From NCBI GenBank assembly GCA_021800165.1, contig JAJYZF010000027.1:1-48306 (forward strand): 48,306 bases of DNA. Reading direction: 5' to 3'. Positions 18,209 through 27,785 of this stretch are shown in pieces. Source of the stretch: Planctomycetota bacterium (GTDB lineage Bacteria; Planctomycetota; Phycisphaerae; WQYP01). The notes under the pieces were generated by a model, which did not search any database, had not been told where the DNA came from, and was given only the letters and a program-made list of their open reading frames with translations. Made by a program: the position numbers and the translations under genes. Position 1 is the stretch's first letter; the number at the start of each line of letters is the position of its first letter.

Positions 18209-19360
18209 ATGACAGAACTACCAGCGTTACCGGCAAGCTTTAAGGTTGAATCTGAATTTCCGATTGTGCGGCGCTGGACGTTTTTTAATCATGCGGGTGT
18301 GGCACCTATTTCGGCGCGGGCGGCGGCGGCTATCGGTGAATTTGCCCAGCAGGCCCGGGACGATGCCTACTTGACCGGCCACTGGTATCGTCGGGCGGAG
18401 GTGGTACGGAGGCTATCGGCCCGGCTGATCAACGCAGCTCCGGAGGAAATCGCCTTTGTTAAAAATACCAGTGAGGGCCTCTCGTTTGTGGCCAACGGGC
18501 TGGATTGGAAACCGGGCGACCGCATTGTCAGCAGCAGCGTGGAATATCCATCGAATGTGTATCCATGGATGGCGGTGGCGCAACGGCACGGTGTCAGGCA
18601 TGTCATGGTACCGGAAAAAAACGGACGGATTGAATTGGAGGATGTCCTGGCCGCGGCCTCGGACGGGCCGACGCGACTGCTGGCCCTGTCGCAGGTGGAA
18701 TATGCCAGTGGTTTTCAGCATGATTTGCGGAGGATTGGCCAATTTTGTCGCAGCCGCGGCATTTATCTGTGCGTCGATGGTATCCAGGCGTGCGGCGCGC
18801 TGCCGGTGGATGTGCAGGGCATGAATATCGACTTCCTTTCGGCAGATGGGCACAAGTGGATGCTGGGACCGGAGGGAGCGGGCTTCTTTTTTTGCCGGCG
18901 TGAACTGCTGGATCGGCTGCGCCCTGAAATCGGCTGGATGAATGTGATTAACGCCGATGATTATGGCCATTACGATTTCACGCTGAAGCCGGATGCGCGG
19001 CGTTTTGAATGTGGTTCATACAACATTGGTGGATTGCTGGGGCTGGGCGCGTCGTTGGAACTGATTTTGGAGGTGGGGATGGAAACGATTACCGGCCGGC
19101 TGTTGGCGCTGACGGATTATTTATGTGAGCGACTGGCGGACAAGGGGTACCGCGTGGTCAGCAGCCGCAGAGCCGGGGAGCAAAGCGGAATTATTTCCTT
19201 TACCAGCCGAAAGCACGACCAGCATCAATTGATCGGCTGGCTGCAGGACCAGCGCATTGTGATCGTGCTGCGTGAAAATCGCCTGCGGGCCTCGCCACAC
19301 TTTTACAACTCGATAGCGGACATGGATCGGTTGGTGGATGCCTTGCCGCTGGATCGGTGA
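18209..19360 (+). CDS. Class V aminotransferase (cysteine desulfurase-like)
   Basis: ATG 18209 is preferred over the upstream in-frame start because AAAGGTG lies just before it. The 383-residue PLP enzyme shows FFNHAGVAPIS at the N-terminus, VKNTSEGLSFVANGL, the PLP-stacking region, VDGIQACGALPVDV with the conserved Asp and Gln, and the lysine that binds PLP in SADGHKWML (about K216). The family includes cysteine desulfurases, isopenicillin N epimerase-like enzymes and kynureninase-like enzymes. The catalytic Cys loop of SufS/IscS is not evident, so a desulfurase assignment is not safe. Confidence 0.82.
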   Translation: MTELPALPASFKVESEFPIVRRWTFFNHAGVAPISARAAAAIGEFAQQARDDAYLTGHWYRRAEVVRRLSARLINAAPEEIAFVKNTSEGLSFVANGLDWKPGDRIVSSSVEYPSNVYPWMAVAQRHGVRHVMVPEKNGRIELEDVLAAASDGPTRLLALSQVEYASGFQHDLRRIGQFCRSRGIYLCVDGIQACGALPVDVQGMNIDFLSADGHKWMLGPEGAGFFFCRRELLDRLRPEIGWMNVINADDYGHYDFTLKPDARRFECGSYNIGGLLGLGASLELILEVGMETITGRLLALTDYLCERLADKGYRVVSSRRAGEQSGIISFTSRKHDQHQLIGWLQDQRIVIVLRENRLRASPHFYNSIADMDRLVDALPLDR

Positions 19361-19575
19361 CCGGGCTGGTCGGGCCTTGAGACAAAGCGATGGACTAATT
19401 TGGTTGCGGTCGGGGTGTGCCGAGAGCGTTGCCGAATTTCGGGCAACAAAATTGCGGCAAAAGCGTTAAGATGTGGGGGCGGGAGCGCGGCCTTGGCGGA
19501 ACCGAGGGTTGGATGTCGCGGCGGCCCGTTGAGCCGGTGCGCAATCCGAGGTGCTATTAACAGCAGGAGTAAAAA

Positions 19576-20601
19576 ATGGCAGATGCAGAAAGCTCTCCGG
19601 TGGAACAGTTGCGACAGGTTCGCGAGGTGATGATCCACGAGATACGCAAAGTCATCGTGGGGCAGGAAGATGTGATTGACGCACTGTTAATTGCCCTGTT
19701 TTCACGCGGGCATTGTCTGCTGGTGGGTGTGCCGGGGTTGGCTAAAACCCTGATGATTTCCACGCTGGCCAAAGTGCTGAATCTGCGCTTCAACCGCATT
19801 CAATTCACGCCCGACCTGATGCCTTCGGACATTACGGGCACCGACATCATTCAGGAAGATGCGCAGACGGGTAAACGGGTGTTTAATTTTATCCGTGGTC
19901 CGATTTTCACCAACATGCTCTTGGCGGATGAGATTAATCGTACGCCGCCCAAGACTCAGGCGGCACTCTTGCAGGCCATGCAGGAATACCAGGTGACCGC
20001 GGGTGGACAGACTTATCTTCTCGATCCGCCGTTTTTTGTGCTGGCGACACAAAATCCGGTGGAACAGGAGGGAACTTACCCGTTGCCGGAAGCCCAGTTG
20101 GACCGCTTCATGTTTATGGTGAAGGTGGGTTATCCGACGCGGGAAGACGAGCGGAATATTGTTAAGAATACCACCGCGGAAGCCCGCACCGAACCGCTGC
20201 CGGTGCTTTCTTCAGAAGACATATTGTCCATCCAAAAGATGGTGCGGCGCATTCCCGTTAGCGACCATGTGGTGGATTATGCGGTACAATTGGTGCGGTG
20301 TACGCGTCCGCATGAAAAAGACACGCCGGATTTCATCAACAATTGGCTGACATGGGGTGCGGGGCCGCGGGCGGCGCAGTATCTGGTGATGGGTGCCAAA
20401 TCTCGGGCGCTGTTGCGCGGGCGGCTGAATGTGAGCACCGATGATATTCGGCAAATGGCCAAGCTGGTGCTGCGGCACCGCATTATCACCAACTTTAACG
20501 CTGACGCCGAAGGCATTGATTCCGATGCCGTGGTAGAGAAGCTGATTCAAACCGTGCAGGAACCATCGGCCGAAAGCTATAAGGCCGCGCGTACCGCCTG
20601 A
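19576..20601 (+). CDS. MoxR-family AAA+ ATPase
   Basis: A 341-residue ATPase preceded by AGGAG. It has the MoxR form of Walker A (GVPGLAKTLM), the MoxR-typical NRIQFTPDLMPSDITG, Walker B LLADEINRTPPKTQAALLQAMQE, the sensor-1 region FFVLATQNPVEQEGTYPLPEAQLDRFM, and the C-terminal AAA lid. These proteins act as chaperones that activate or insert metal cofactors, usually with DUF58 and VWA-domain partners encoded next door. Here neither partner follows; hflX is the next gene after about 240 bases. The target is therefore unknown. Confidence 0.93.
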   Translation: MADAESSPVEQLRQVREVMIHEIRKVIVGQEDVIDALLIALFSRGHCLLVGVPGLAKTLMISTLAKVLNLRFNRIQFTPDLMPSDITGTDIIQEDAQTGKRVFNFIRGPIFTNMLLADEINRTPPKTQAALLQAMQEYQVTAGGQTYLLDPPFFVLATQNPVEQEGTYPLPEAQLDRFMFMVKVGYPTREDERNIVKNTTAEARTEPLPVLSSEDILSIQKMVRRIPVSDHVVDYAVQLVRCTRPHEKDTPDFINNWLTWGAGPRAAQYLVMGAKSRALLRGRLNVSTDDIRQMAKLVLRHRIITNFNADAEGIDSDAVVEKLIQTVQEPSAESYKAARTA

Positions 20602-20662
20602 AGGCGGTCGGCCAAGGAAACCTGGGCGTGGTGGGCGCACCGCCGTACTTGTTAGTCCTGGT

Positions 20663-20702
20663 CTTGAGATCTTGAGACCTTGAGATCTTGGGGTCTTGGG
20701 GA
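20663..20702 (+). repeat. Octamer tandem repeat
   Basis: Five head-to-tail 8-base units based on CTTGAGAT: two perfect copies, one ending in C, and two in which GAGA has become GGGG. It lies in the 242-base gap between the moxR-like gene and hflX. Confidence 0.55.
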
Positions 20703-20843
20703 ATGGGGCCATAAAACCGCGGCAACCGGCGGGGCACCGCATACGAGAGGTCGGGCCGCATCGAGAGGCGGCGTTGGCTGGGCGGGAAATTTCGATGCGG
20801 GAGGGAGGGGTTTTGTAAAATTCGGCCACGGTGGGGCTGAACC

Positions 20844-22343
20844 ATGGACTCACTTGAAGAACCACGCCATAAGATTCGCCGCTATAATGGTCCAAGCGTG
20901 CGGGATCGCCGTTTTGAAGGATGTCATTTAAGCTTGTCGCAAGATCGTCGAGTTCAACTCTCCGTTACGGCGGAACGGGCCATATTAGTGGCGGTGCTGC
21001 TGCCGAATACGTCCGCGGATTTGCATGATCCGCTGGGGGAGTTAGCGAGTCTGGCGCATACCGCCGGAGCCACGCCGGTGGAGCGTGTGGTGCAACAACG
21101 CAAAAGCATTGATCCGGGAACGTACATCGGTCGCGGAAAGGCGGAGGAAATTGCCGCCATAGTCAAAGCCTTGGAAGCCGACGTGGTGCTTTTTGACAAT
21201 GATATGCTGCCCAACCATTTGCGCGAACTGGAAAAAATCTGTGATTGCAAAATTCTGGATCGCAGCGAACTGATTTTGGATATTTTCGCGACGCGGGCGC
21301 GTACCCGCGAAGCGCAGTTGCAGGTGGCCCTGGCCCAGCTTGAATATACGTATCCGCGGCTAAGGCACATGTGGAGCCATCTGGAGCGCATTGGAGCTGG
21401 AGCCGGAGCCGGCGTGGGTGCGCGCGGGCCGGGCGAAATGCAGTTGGAAATAGACCGGCGACTGGTGCGCACGCGGATATCCGAGCTAAAAAGCCGCATC
21501 GCGGATGTGCAAGCTCGCAAGACCCGAGAAGTGTCTGCCCGCAAGCAGGAACATTTCACCGTGAGCCTGGTGGGTTACACCAATGCCGGCAAAAGCACGC
21601 TGTTTAACACGCTTACCGGTGCGGATACTTTTGTGGAAGATAAGCTCTTTGCCACGTTGGATACCAAAACCCGCACGTGGCGGCTGGCCGCTGCCCATAG
21701 CGCGCTGGTCTCGGATACGGTTGGTTTTGTTCGTGATTTGCCGCACCATCTGGTGGCGTCATTTAAGGCCACGCTGGAAGAGGCCACGCACGCGGATCTG
21801 CTGCTGATTCTGGTGGATGTTTCGCATCCCCACGCCCTTAAACAACTGCAAAGCGTGCAGCGGGTGCTGGTGGAGATAGGATGCGGCGAGCAACCGGCGA
21901 TGCTTTTAATCAATAAAATTGATGCCGTGGCCTCGCCGGATGATCTGGCGTTTTGGCGGTTGACCTTTCCGGATGCCCTGGCCATCAGCGCCCGCCACGG
22001 CAATGGTGTGGGGGTGCTGGGAGAAGCAGTACTTAAGCAAATGCTGGGACAAAATTTACAGGCGCGTATTGCCGTGCCGCTGGACGACCCGCGTGGCATT
22101 ACCTTTTTGGAAAAATTTGCCGTCATCAAAGCGCGGGATTATGAATCGCGAACCGGAGAGGTCGTTTTTGATGTAGACATCAGCCAACGGATTATGGACC
22201 AGATCTACAACCATGTTCGGCGACCGACGATTATCGAATCGGTTCCCGCCGGCGGCAATTTTATCGGCAAAGCCCGCAGCGTCCGGACGTTGATTCCGGA
22301 GAAGCTGCAAGCCGATGGGGCGAGGCAAAATGGAAATGCATAA
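20844..22343 (+). CDS. hflX: GTPase HflX
   Basis: A ribosome-associated GTPase that splits or rescues stalled ribosomes under heat or antibiotic stress. The frame from ATG 20844 gives 499 residues, longer than usual, and the first 40 or so are poorly conserved in type, so a start near 20931 is possible. Landmarks: RKSIDPGTYIGRGKAEEI, FDNDMLPNHLRELE, the glycine-rich GAGAGAGVGARGPGEMQLE typical of HflX, the coiled region with DRRLVRTRISELK, then the G domain: GYTNAGKSTLFN, the G3 DTVGF, and NKID. A C-terminal domain of about 120 residues follows. Confidence 0.93.
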   Translation: MDSLEEPRHKIRRYNGPSVRDRRFEGCHLSLSQDRRVQLSVTAERAILVAVLLPNTSADLHDPLGELASLAHTAGATPVERVVQQRKSIDPGTYIGRGKAEEIAAIVKALEADVVLFDNDMLPNHLRELEKICDCKILDRSELILDIFATRARTREAQLQVALAQLEYTYPRLRHMWSHLERIGAGAGAGVGARGPGEMQLEIDRRLVRTRISELKSRIADVQARKTREVSARKQEHFTVSLVGYTNAGKSTLFNTLTGADTFVEDKLFATLDTKTRTWRLAAAHSALVSDTVGFVRDLPHHLVASFKATLEEATHADLLLILVDVSHPHALKQLQSVQRVLVEIGCGEQPAMLLINKIDAVASPDDLAFWRLTFPDALAISARHGNGVGVLGEAVLKQMLGQNLQARIAVPLDDPRGITFLEKFAVIKARDYESRTGEVVFDVDISQRIMDQIYNHVRRPTIIESVPAGGNFIGKARSVRTLIPEKLQADGARQNGNA

Positions 22344-22500
22344 ATCGACATAGTATGACAGGATGCTCCCGGACCCCACGGCGGCGGAGCGAAGCGAATT
22401 TATAAAAAAAAGGGAGGTGTGGCCGGGCGATCTCGTGGGGGAAAGAAAGCTCCGTTGACATCGGCACGGTGAGGCGAGGTTTACACGAATAGCGGACTTT

Positions 22501-23805
22501 TCAGTTTCCGGTCGGCGGCAGCGGGGACGGCGCACTGGTATCGGTGGAGACAAGGGGAGATGGTTCCTGGCTGGGGAAGAATTTGAAGTACAAAAAGATG
22601 TTGGCGCTCATGACGGCGGCATAGATGAAAAAGGGTACTTCCACAGCGGAAAGATCAAATAAATAGCCGGTACATAAGATGGCTCCGGAAGAGGCGGATA
22701 CCCGTGCAACCTGATTGACGGCCAAGGCCCGGCCCACATCATCGGAATGCACGCGGCTGGTGATTGCGGTCTGCTGGGCGGGCAGGGCGGCGATGCGCAG
22801 GGCGGGGGTGATAACGTAAATAATCAGGGCAAAATCCAGGTTGTGCCAGACGGCCATGACCAGCAGGAGCAGGGTTCCCAAGGCTCGCGTGAAGGCGATA
22901 CTGCGTACAAAGCCGAGACGCTTTTCCAGCATGGGCGCGGCCAAGAGCGACACGGCTCCGAGCATGGTGGCCACCGACGTGTACGACGCCATCTGAGATT
23001 TGTGCAGGCCGTAGACGATGACAAAAAAGGGAATGAGAAATGGTGTTATTAACCCCTGGCTAAAGCCGTTAAGCATTCCTGTGATGCCGAACTTGCGAAT
23101 GTTTTTTCGTGAGGCTTTATGAGCATCGGATGTGCGTGGGACCGCCGCAGGCCGAGCGGGGATGACCATGAAGGCCAAGGCCGGCAGACCAAGTGCTGAA
23201 AGCCCGGCCGCCACCAGAAAAACATTGTGAATGGAAAAATAGCGTACCAGCCAGGCTCCACCTGCTCCGGCCACACCGCTTAAAAATGCCAAGACCGAAT
23301 AATAGAGGGTGCGATTGGATAAAGTGGTTAAATCAGCAATCACCGCGGTTTGCGCCGGCTGGGCGGCTCCACCGACACCGCCTCCGATCAGGGAACCGGT
23401 GGCGGCAAACCCGCCAATAAGCGAGGCCAGAAACAAAATGGGCACTTCGGGCCGAGCGTACACCAGCAAAGCACTCAGGGGCACCATCACGCCGGTTAGA
23501 AGCAGGGTGCCTTTGCGGCTCCAGCGGTCCGCAAGGTGGCCCACGGCAAGTCCCAGCAGGGCGGTGGAAGCCAGACCAATCATGTAAATACCGCCCAGCA
23601 TCAGGCTGCCGTAATGCAGCTTTCGCAGTACCAGATAGGGCAGGGCAACGGCGATCATGGCGCTGGCGGCACTGCGCAAGAGCCTGAAAATTACCAGCAG
23701 CAGCAGGCTTCGTCTGCGCATCTGGGGTGGCGGCGTGGTGGATGGTGGGCCGACAGTTAGGGGAACATGGGTATGGTTGTCGGGCGGACTGCGGCTGGCG
23801 TTCAT
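22501..23805 (-). CDS. MFS transporter
   Basis: A membrane protein of about 434 residues if it starts at ATG 23805 (an in-frame ATG at 23841 is weaker because the first residues would be unusual). The first 40 residues are polar and Pro-rich, then a row of hydrophobic helices begins with LLLLVIFRLLRSAASAMIAVALPYLVL. The loop 2-3 motif GHLADRWSRKG identifies the major facilitator superfamily. GGFAATGSLIGGGVGGAAQPAQTA is a helix 4-5 region. The C-terminus is rich in Pro and Ser. No adjacent gene suggests the substrate. Confidence 0.8.
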   Translation of the reverse strand: MNASRSPPDNHTHVPLTVGPPSTTPPPQMRRRSLLLLVIFRLLRSAASAMIAVALPYLVLRKLHYGSLMLGGIYMIGLASTALLGLAVGHLADRWSRKGTLLLTGVMVPLSALLVYARPEVPILFLASLIGGFAATGSLIGGGVGGAAQPAQTAVIADLTTLSNRTLYYSVLAFLSGVAGAGGAWLVRYFSIHNVFLVAAGLSALGLPALAFMVIPARPAAVPRTSDAHKASRKNIRKFGITGMLNGFSQGLITPFLIPFFVIVYGLHKSQMASYTSVATMLGAVSLLAAPMLEKRLGFVRSIAFTRALGTLLLLVMAVWHNLDFALIIYVITPALRIAALPAQQTAITSRVHSDDVGRALAVNQVARVSASSGAILCTGYLFDLSAVEVPFFIYAAVMSANIFLYFKFFPSQEPSPLVSTDTSAPSPLPPTGN

Positions 23806-23895
23806 GTGAAGAATAATAGCAGCAACGAGCGGTGGCGACAAAGCCTCGGCGGCGGGTTATCTTAGCGGACGTGGTTTTCAGCAAGGAGTGCCGCT

Positions 23896-25698
23896 ATGCG
23901 TGGAATGCTGTTGCGAGTGGTCGTGGTAAGCGTGATCTGCTTGACCGTGATTGGACATGAGGTGTCATGCCGGGCCGCCAAGCCACGAGGCGTGCTGGCA
24001 AGGATTCCGGCAAACACTCAATTATACTTGTATACGGCCAATGTGGCGGCGCTGGAAGCGAAAATTCGCCTGATGGAAAACCAGATGAACACGCCCGGCG
24101 GCTTTGACCCGATCGCCGCACTGATGCGTGAGTTTGGCCCTGGCTCGGGGATTAACTTCAACCGGCCCGCAGCGATAGCGGTTTTGGCGTGGCCACGGCC
24201 TGCGGCCATGGTGCAGCCATCGGTGGTGGCGCTTCTGGCCAGCAGCAAGCCGACCGCCACGCTGGCGGAATTCGGAGCTAAAAGTGTGGGGAACGGAATC
24301 TATCAGGGGGCCATTCCGCAACAGCCGATACCCTTATTTATAGCGGTGCAGGGCCATTACCTGGTTCTCTCGGATCAGCCGGCAAGTATAAGCAAGTATC
24401 TGGCGGCGAAGGCTTTTTTGGGCCCGCAACTTTCAGCGACCCAGCGGCATTTCTTGAGCAACAGCGACCTGACGCTGTCGCTGCGTGTGCGCAGCATTTA
24501 CCGGATGTATCGGCAGCAGATGAAAATGCTGGCCCAGGCCAACGGAGTGAGAGTGAAAAAAAAGCCAGGCCCGGCGAATTTGAGTGGATCTGAATTTTAT
24601 AGAAAGGCTGGTGATGTGTTGGCCGCGCACATTCTGCACCAGATGATAACGCAAGTGCCGCAGGCGATGTTGACGGTGCGGTTCGCCCGCACGGGAATGC
24701 TCTGCCGGTTGATTGCAATTCCGCGGGCCGGCACGGCGATGGCGAAAATGATTCAGGCGCAGCGGCCTTTAGGCAAGACGCCCTTTGTGGGGCTGCCGGC
24801 AGGGCGTTATGTTGCGGCAAGTGCGATGGCCATCGACGGAGCGCCCGTGGCGGCATGGCTGGGCAGAGCAGCATTGGTGTGGGATAAACATGCGTCGATA
24901 CGGTCGAACAAGCGGTATACGGACCTGAAAAAGCAGATGGCTTTGGGGCTGAGCGCGCTGGCGGATTTGCGTGGACTAAGCCAGATCAACTACGCCGACA
25001 ACAGGCCCATGGGGCAAGATGGTCTGGGGATTCAGGTGGTGGATATGGCCCACGCGGGCACGCACTTGCAGCAGATTTTGACATGGCTGAAACATCCGCC
25101 CCGCCTGGCTTTCGCCCATTCGGCATGGGATCATGCGCGCTGGACGATTACGCCGGCGGCCCTGAAAATTTCGAATGTTCCATTCACCAGAGTGAGCGGC
25201 AAATTCCCGCGGGCGTCCACGGGGTCCTTGCCGCCAATTCCTCCAGGTCCACCGGGTCTTTTACCGGGGTTGCCACGGCCGCAGAGTGTGTTTGGTTCGG
25301 ATGCGGTTAGCCTGTATGCCGGAGTGGTGGGAAATCGCATTGTTTTTGCGGATGCCAGGGCGGCTAAGAAACTACCGGAGGTGGTAGAACAGATTCAAAA
25401 GCATCAACAGAATCTGCCGCAATTGGGCGATATTGCGGAACTCACGGCGTGGGAGCCGGCGCATGCCCGGTTGCTGATATATCTGCCCTTGGCGCGGTGG
25501 GCATCGCTGGCCCGACGGCAGAGTCATCCTGGAGCGGCTAAGCCCGTGGCGGGGGCGGTGGTGATTGGTGCTCCGGTTCCGCCACTGCTGATCAGCGGAT
25601 CCGTGGTAGGGGGGTGCATGGTCTACCGGGTCTATACGGCTTATTCGCTGATGAGCACGCTCCAAGGCACTTGGCCATGGGGCGGCCTTGCGTTTTGA
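23896..25698 (+). CDS. Secreted protein of unknown function, paralogue A
   Basis: A 600-residue protein with an AAGGAG site before ATG 23896 and a hydrophobic N-terminal segment (LLRVVVVSVICLTVIG) that should act as a signal peptide. The mature part begins GVLARIPANTQLYLYTANVAALEAKI, a pattern of DUF3352-like secreted proteins in which a GVL-x-x-(I/V)PAN motif follows the signal. Later segments are FVGLPAGRYVAASAM and a Pro-rich linker before a C-terminal domain of about 170 residues. The next gene shows the same order of motifs, so the pair arose by duplication. I do not recognise a catalytic site. Probably periplasmic or surface located. Confidence 0.6.
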   Translation: MRGMLLRVVVVSVICLTVIGHEVSCRAAKPRGVLARIPANTQLYLYTANVAALEAKIRLMENQMNTPGGFDPIAALMREFGPGSGINFNRPAAIAVLAWPRPAAMVQPSVVALLASSKPTATLAEFGAKSVGNGIYQGAIPQQPIPLFIAVQGHYLVLSDQPASISKYLAAKAFLGPQLSATQRHFLSNSDLTLSLRVRSIYRMYRQQMKMLAQANGVRVKKKPGPANLSGSEFYRKAGDVLAAHILHQMITQVPQAMLTVRFARTGMLCRLIAIPRAGTAMAKMIQAQRPLGKTPFVGLPAGRYVAASAMAIDGAPVAAWLGRAALVWDKHASIRSNKRYTDLKKQMALGLSALADLRGLSQINYADNRPMGQDGLGIQVVDMAHAGTHLQQILTWLKHPPRLAFAHSAWDHARWTITPAALKISNVPFTRVSGKFPRASTGSLPPIPPGPPGLLPGLPRPQSVFGSDAVSLYAGVVGNRIVFADARAAKKLPEVVEQIQKHQQNLPQLGDIAELTAWEPAHARLLIYLPLARWASLARRQSHPGAAKPVAGAVVIGAPVPPLLISGSVVGGCMVYRVYTAYSLMSTLQGTWPWGGLAF

Positions 25699-25862
25699 TG
25701 GCGGCCAAGTGTGGCGCGTGCCCTGCCAAACTGCGGCGTTGGCCGACCATTGGCGACTCCAAGATACTTGCAAATGCCGCTGCGGCGGTATAATGCCGGG
25801 TAGTTACGAATAGCGGCAGCGGGTCGGCTTTTCGGTTATATATCCTACAAAATGGAGATGGT

Positions 25863-27704
25863 ATGTTTTCACGTCCGGCAAAAGGTGGTGTGGTTGCGGG
25901 TGCTTGTGTGGCGGCGGCAGGTATATTTTTAGCGGCGGGTGCAAGTGTTCGGGCGGCGGGAGTCCTCGATCAAGTTCCAGCCAACGCCCGCATGTGTGTG
26001 GTGATGAACAACCTGGCCGCGGTGGACCACAAAATAAAGGTTCTAGAGGGAAAAATGAATCTGCCGGTTACCAACGATCCGCTTTCCATGATGGAACAAA
26101 GTATGGGTATCGGTGCCGGCTTGGATGAACATGGTTCAGCCGGGGTGGTTTTTCTACAGCCCACGCCGAACCATCGGCATCCGATGGTGGTGTTGTTTCC
26201 GATAGCCCACCTCCACGCCGCCTTTGCGGCAGACAGTCTTTCCAAGGCTGATGCCCAGGGAATCCACACGATTAGTGCTCCCGATGGGTCTCCCGGCTAC
26301 GTGGCGCGGCACGGGGCCTTTGCGGTACTGGCCCAACATCGGTCGGCACTACAGGCTTATCTGGCTGCGGCCGCCTGGGGTATGAAAGGAGTCAGCGCCG
26401 CGGATGCCAAGAGCATTGGCGCGGCGGATCTGGCGTGTTATGTAAACTTGCCGACGGTACGCAAGCTGATATGGGCCAAGTTGAATGGGGTACTGCCCGG
26501 CATGATGGCCAAGGTACGCCAAAGAGTGGGAAAGTCGAAGTCCGGCGCGCTCACCATGCTGGCCCTGGCTATGGAATTTCGCGCAGTAAAACAAGTGATC
26601 CGGGAAAGCCATGCGGCGTTATTTACGGCGAATGTCATGCCATCGGGCGTGGCGCTGAAAGTGGCTCTTGATGCGGAACCGGGCAGTGCAGTGGCCAAGC
26701 TGATCGCAGGTCAACCGCAACTGCCTGGCAACCCGCTGGTGGGTTTGCCGGGGGGACGCTTTCTAGCGGCGGGGGCGATGATGACCAATGGGAAGCCACT
26801 GGCTGGATGGTTGGAGAAACTTATGGCTAAGGCCGCGCAGGATCCGGCCATTGCCAAACTTTCCGGAATGACCGCGGCTCAGCAGCAGATGCAGACGAAA
26901 CTTGCGACCATGGCTGCTGCGGGAAATGTCGTCACAGCCTTTAATCTGATGGCCCCCGCCGGCCCGAAAGGTGCGTTGATGCATGGTGTATTGGTGCAGC
27001 AGACGAGCGGGAGTGCGGCGGCGGAGCTTGCGGCAAGCATGACCACCTTCGAGCGTATGTATGGGCCCAGGGGTATGACGCTGCCCAACGGGAACATTGC
27101 AGTGAAGCTGCATCCGAACGCCTTTGTTTTGGATGGTGTGAATTTTGATCGTATCATCATGCACGTTTCCGTGCCGAATAATCCGACCTTGCCGCAGTCC
27201 CCCATGGTGCAGAGCATGATAGCTGCCATTTATGGCCGCCACGGTACCAAGATTGATCTGGGAGCCGTGAATAAGACGCACTTAGTCGGAGGCATTAACG
27301 CGAGCCGCGGCGAATTGGCGAACGCTGTAACGGCGGTGCGGATGGGGCGAGATGTGTTGGACGGCCAGCCGGAAATTAAGGGCCAGGCATCGCACGTATT
27401 GTCACACCCGCTGATGGTGGCGTATCTGCCTGTGGATTCCTGGGTGAGATTGGCGATGGATCGGATGTCGTCGGCCAATGGTGGACCGCCGCCGGCACCA
27501 GCCGGGGCGGTTCCCGCAAGTCCGGTGACTTTGAGCCTGGGGACCAGCGGCAGCCAAATTGCCGGGCAATGGTTTATCCCGACTGATCAATTGACGGCAC
27601 TGGCGGCCGATGGCCGGGCGCTGATGATGATGGTGATGATGTCCATGATGAACGGCCAGCAGCCACCGCCGCCCCCGGATGCGCCGGGCCAGCAGGGTCA
27701 ATAG
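25863..27704 (+). CDS. Secreted protein of unknown function, paralogue B
   Basis: A 613-residue protein with a clear signal peptide (GACVAAAGIFLAAGASVRAA). The mature part starts GVLDQVPANARMCVVMNNLAAVDHKIKVLEGKMN, matching paralogue A in order and spacing (GVL-x-x-x-PAN, then KI). The shared later segment is NPLVGLPGGRFLAAGAM versus PFVGLPAGRYVAASAM in A. The C-terminus differs: Ala/Gly-rich, then a Met-rich run (MMMVMMSMMN) and a Pro/Gln tail. The stop lies 81 bases before the inositol-phosphatase gene. No enzymatic motif is seen. A role in envelope stability or transport is only a guess. Confidence 0.6.
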   Translation: MFSRPAKGGVVAGACVAAAGIFLAAGASVRAAGVLDQVPANARMCVVMNNLAAVDHKIKVLEGKMNLPVTNDPLSMMEQSMGIGAGLDEHGSAGVVFLQPTPNHRHPMVVLFPIAHLHAAFAADSLSKADAQGIHTISAPDGSPGYVARHGAFAVLAQHRSALQAYLAAAAWGMKGVSAADAKSIGAADLACYVNLPTVRKLIWAKLNGVLPGMMAKVRQRVGKSKSGALTMLALAMEFRAVKQVIRESHAALFTANVMPSGVALKVALDAEPGSAVAKLIAGQPQLPGNPLVGLPGGRFLAAGAMMTNGKPLAGWLEKLMAKAAQDPAIAKLSGMTAAQQQMQTKLATMAAAGNVVTAFNLMAPAGPKGALMHGVLVQQTSGSAAAELAASMTTFERMYGPRGMTLPNGNIAVKLHPNAFVLDGVNFDRIIMHVSVPNNPTLPQSPMVQSMIAAIYGRHGTKIDLGAVNKTHLVGGINASRGELANAVTAVRMGRDVLDGQPEIKGQASHVLSHPLMVAYLPVDSWVRLAMDRMSSANGGPPPAPAGAVPASPVTLSLGTSGSQIAGQWFIPTDQLTALAADGRALMMMVMMSMMNGQQPPPPPDAPGQQGQ

Positions 27705-27785
27705 GCTCTATAAGAGCCAAGTCGGTTGGGTGCAGGGAAGGTGGGCTGTAACCGATGATAGAGGTGTATTCTGACGGGGCCTGGC

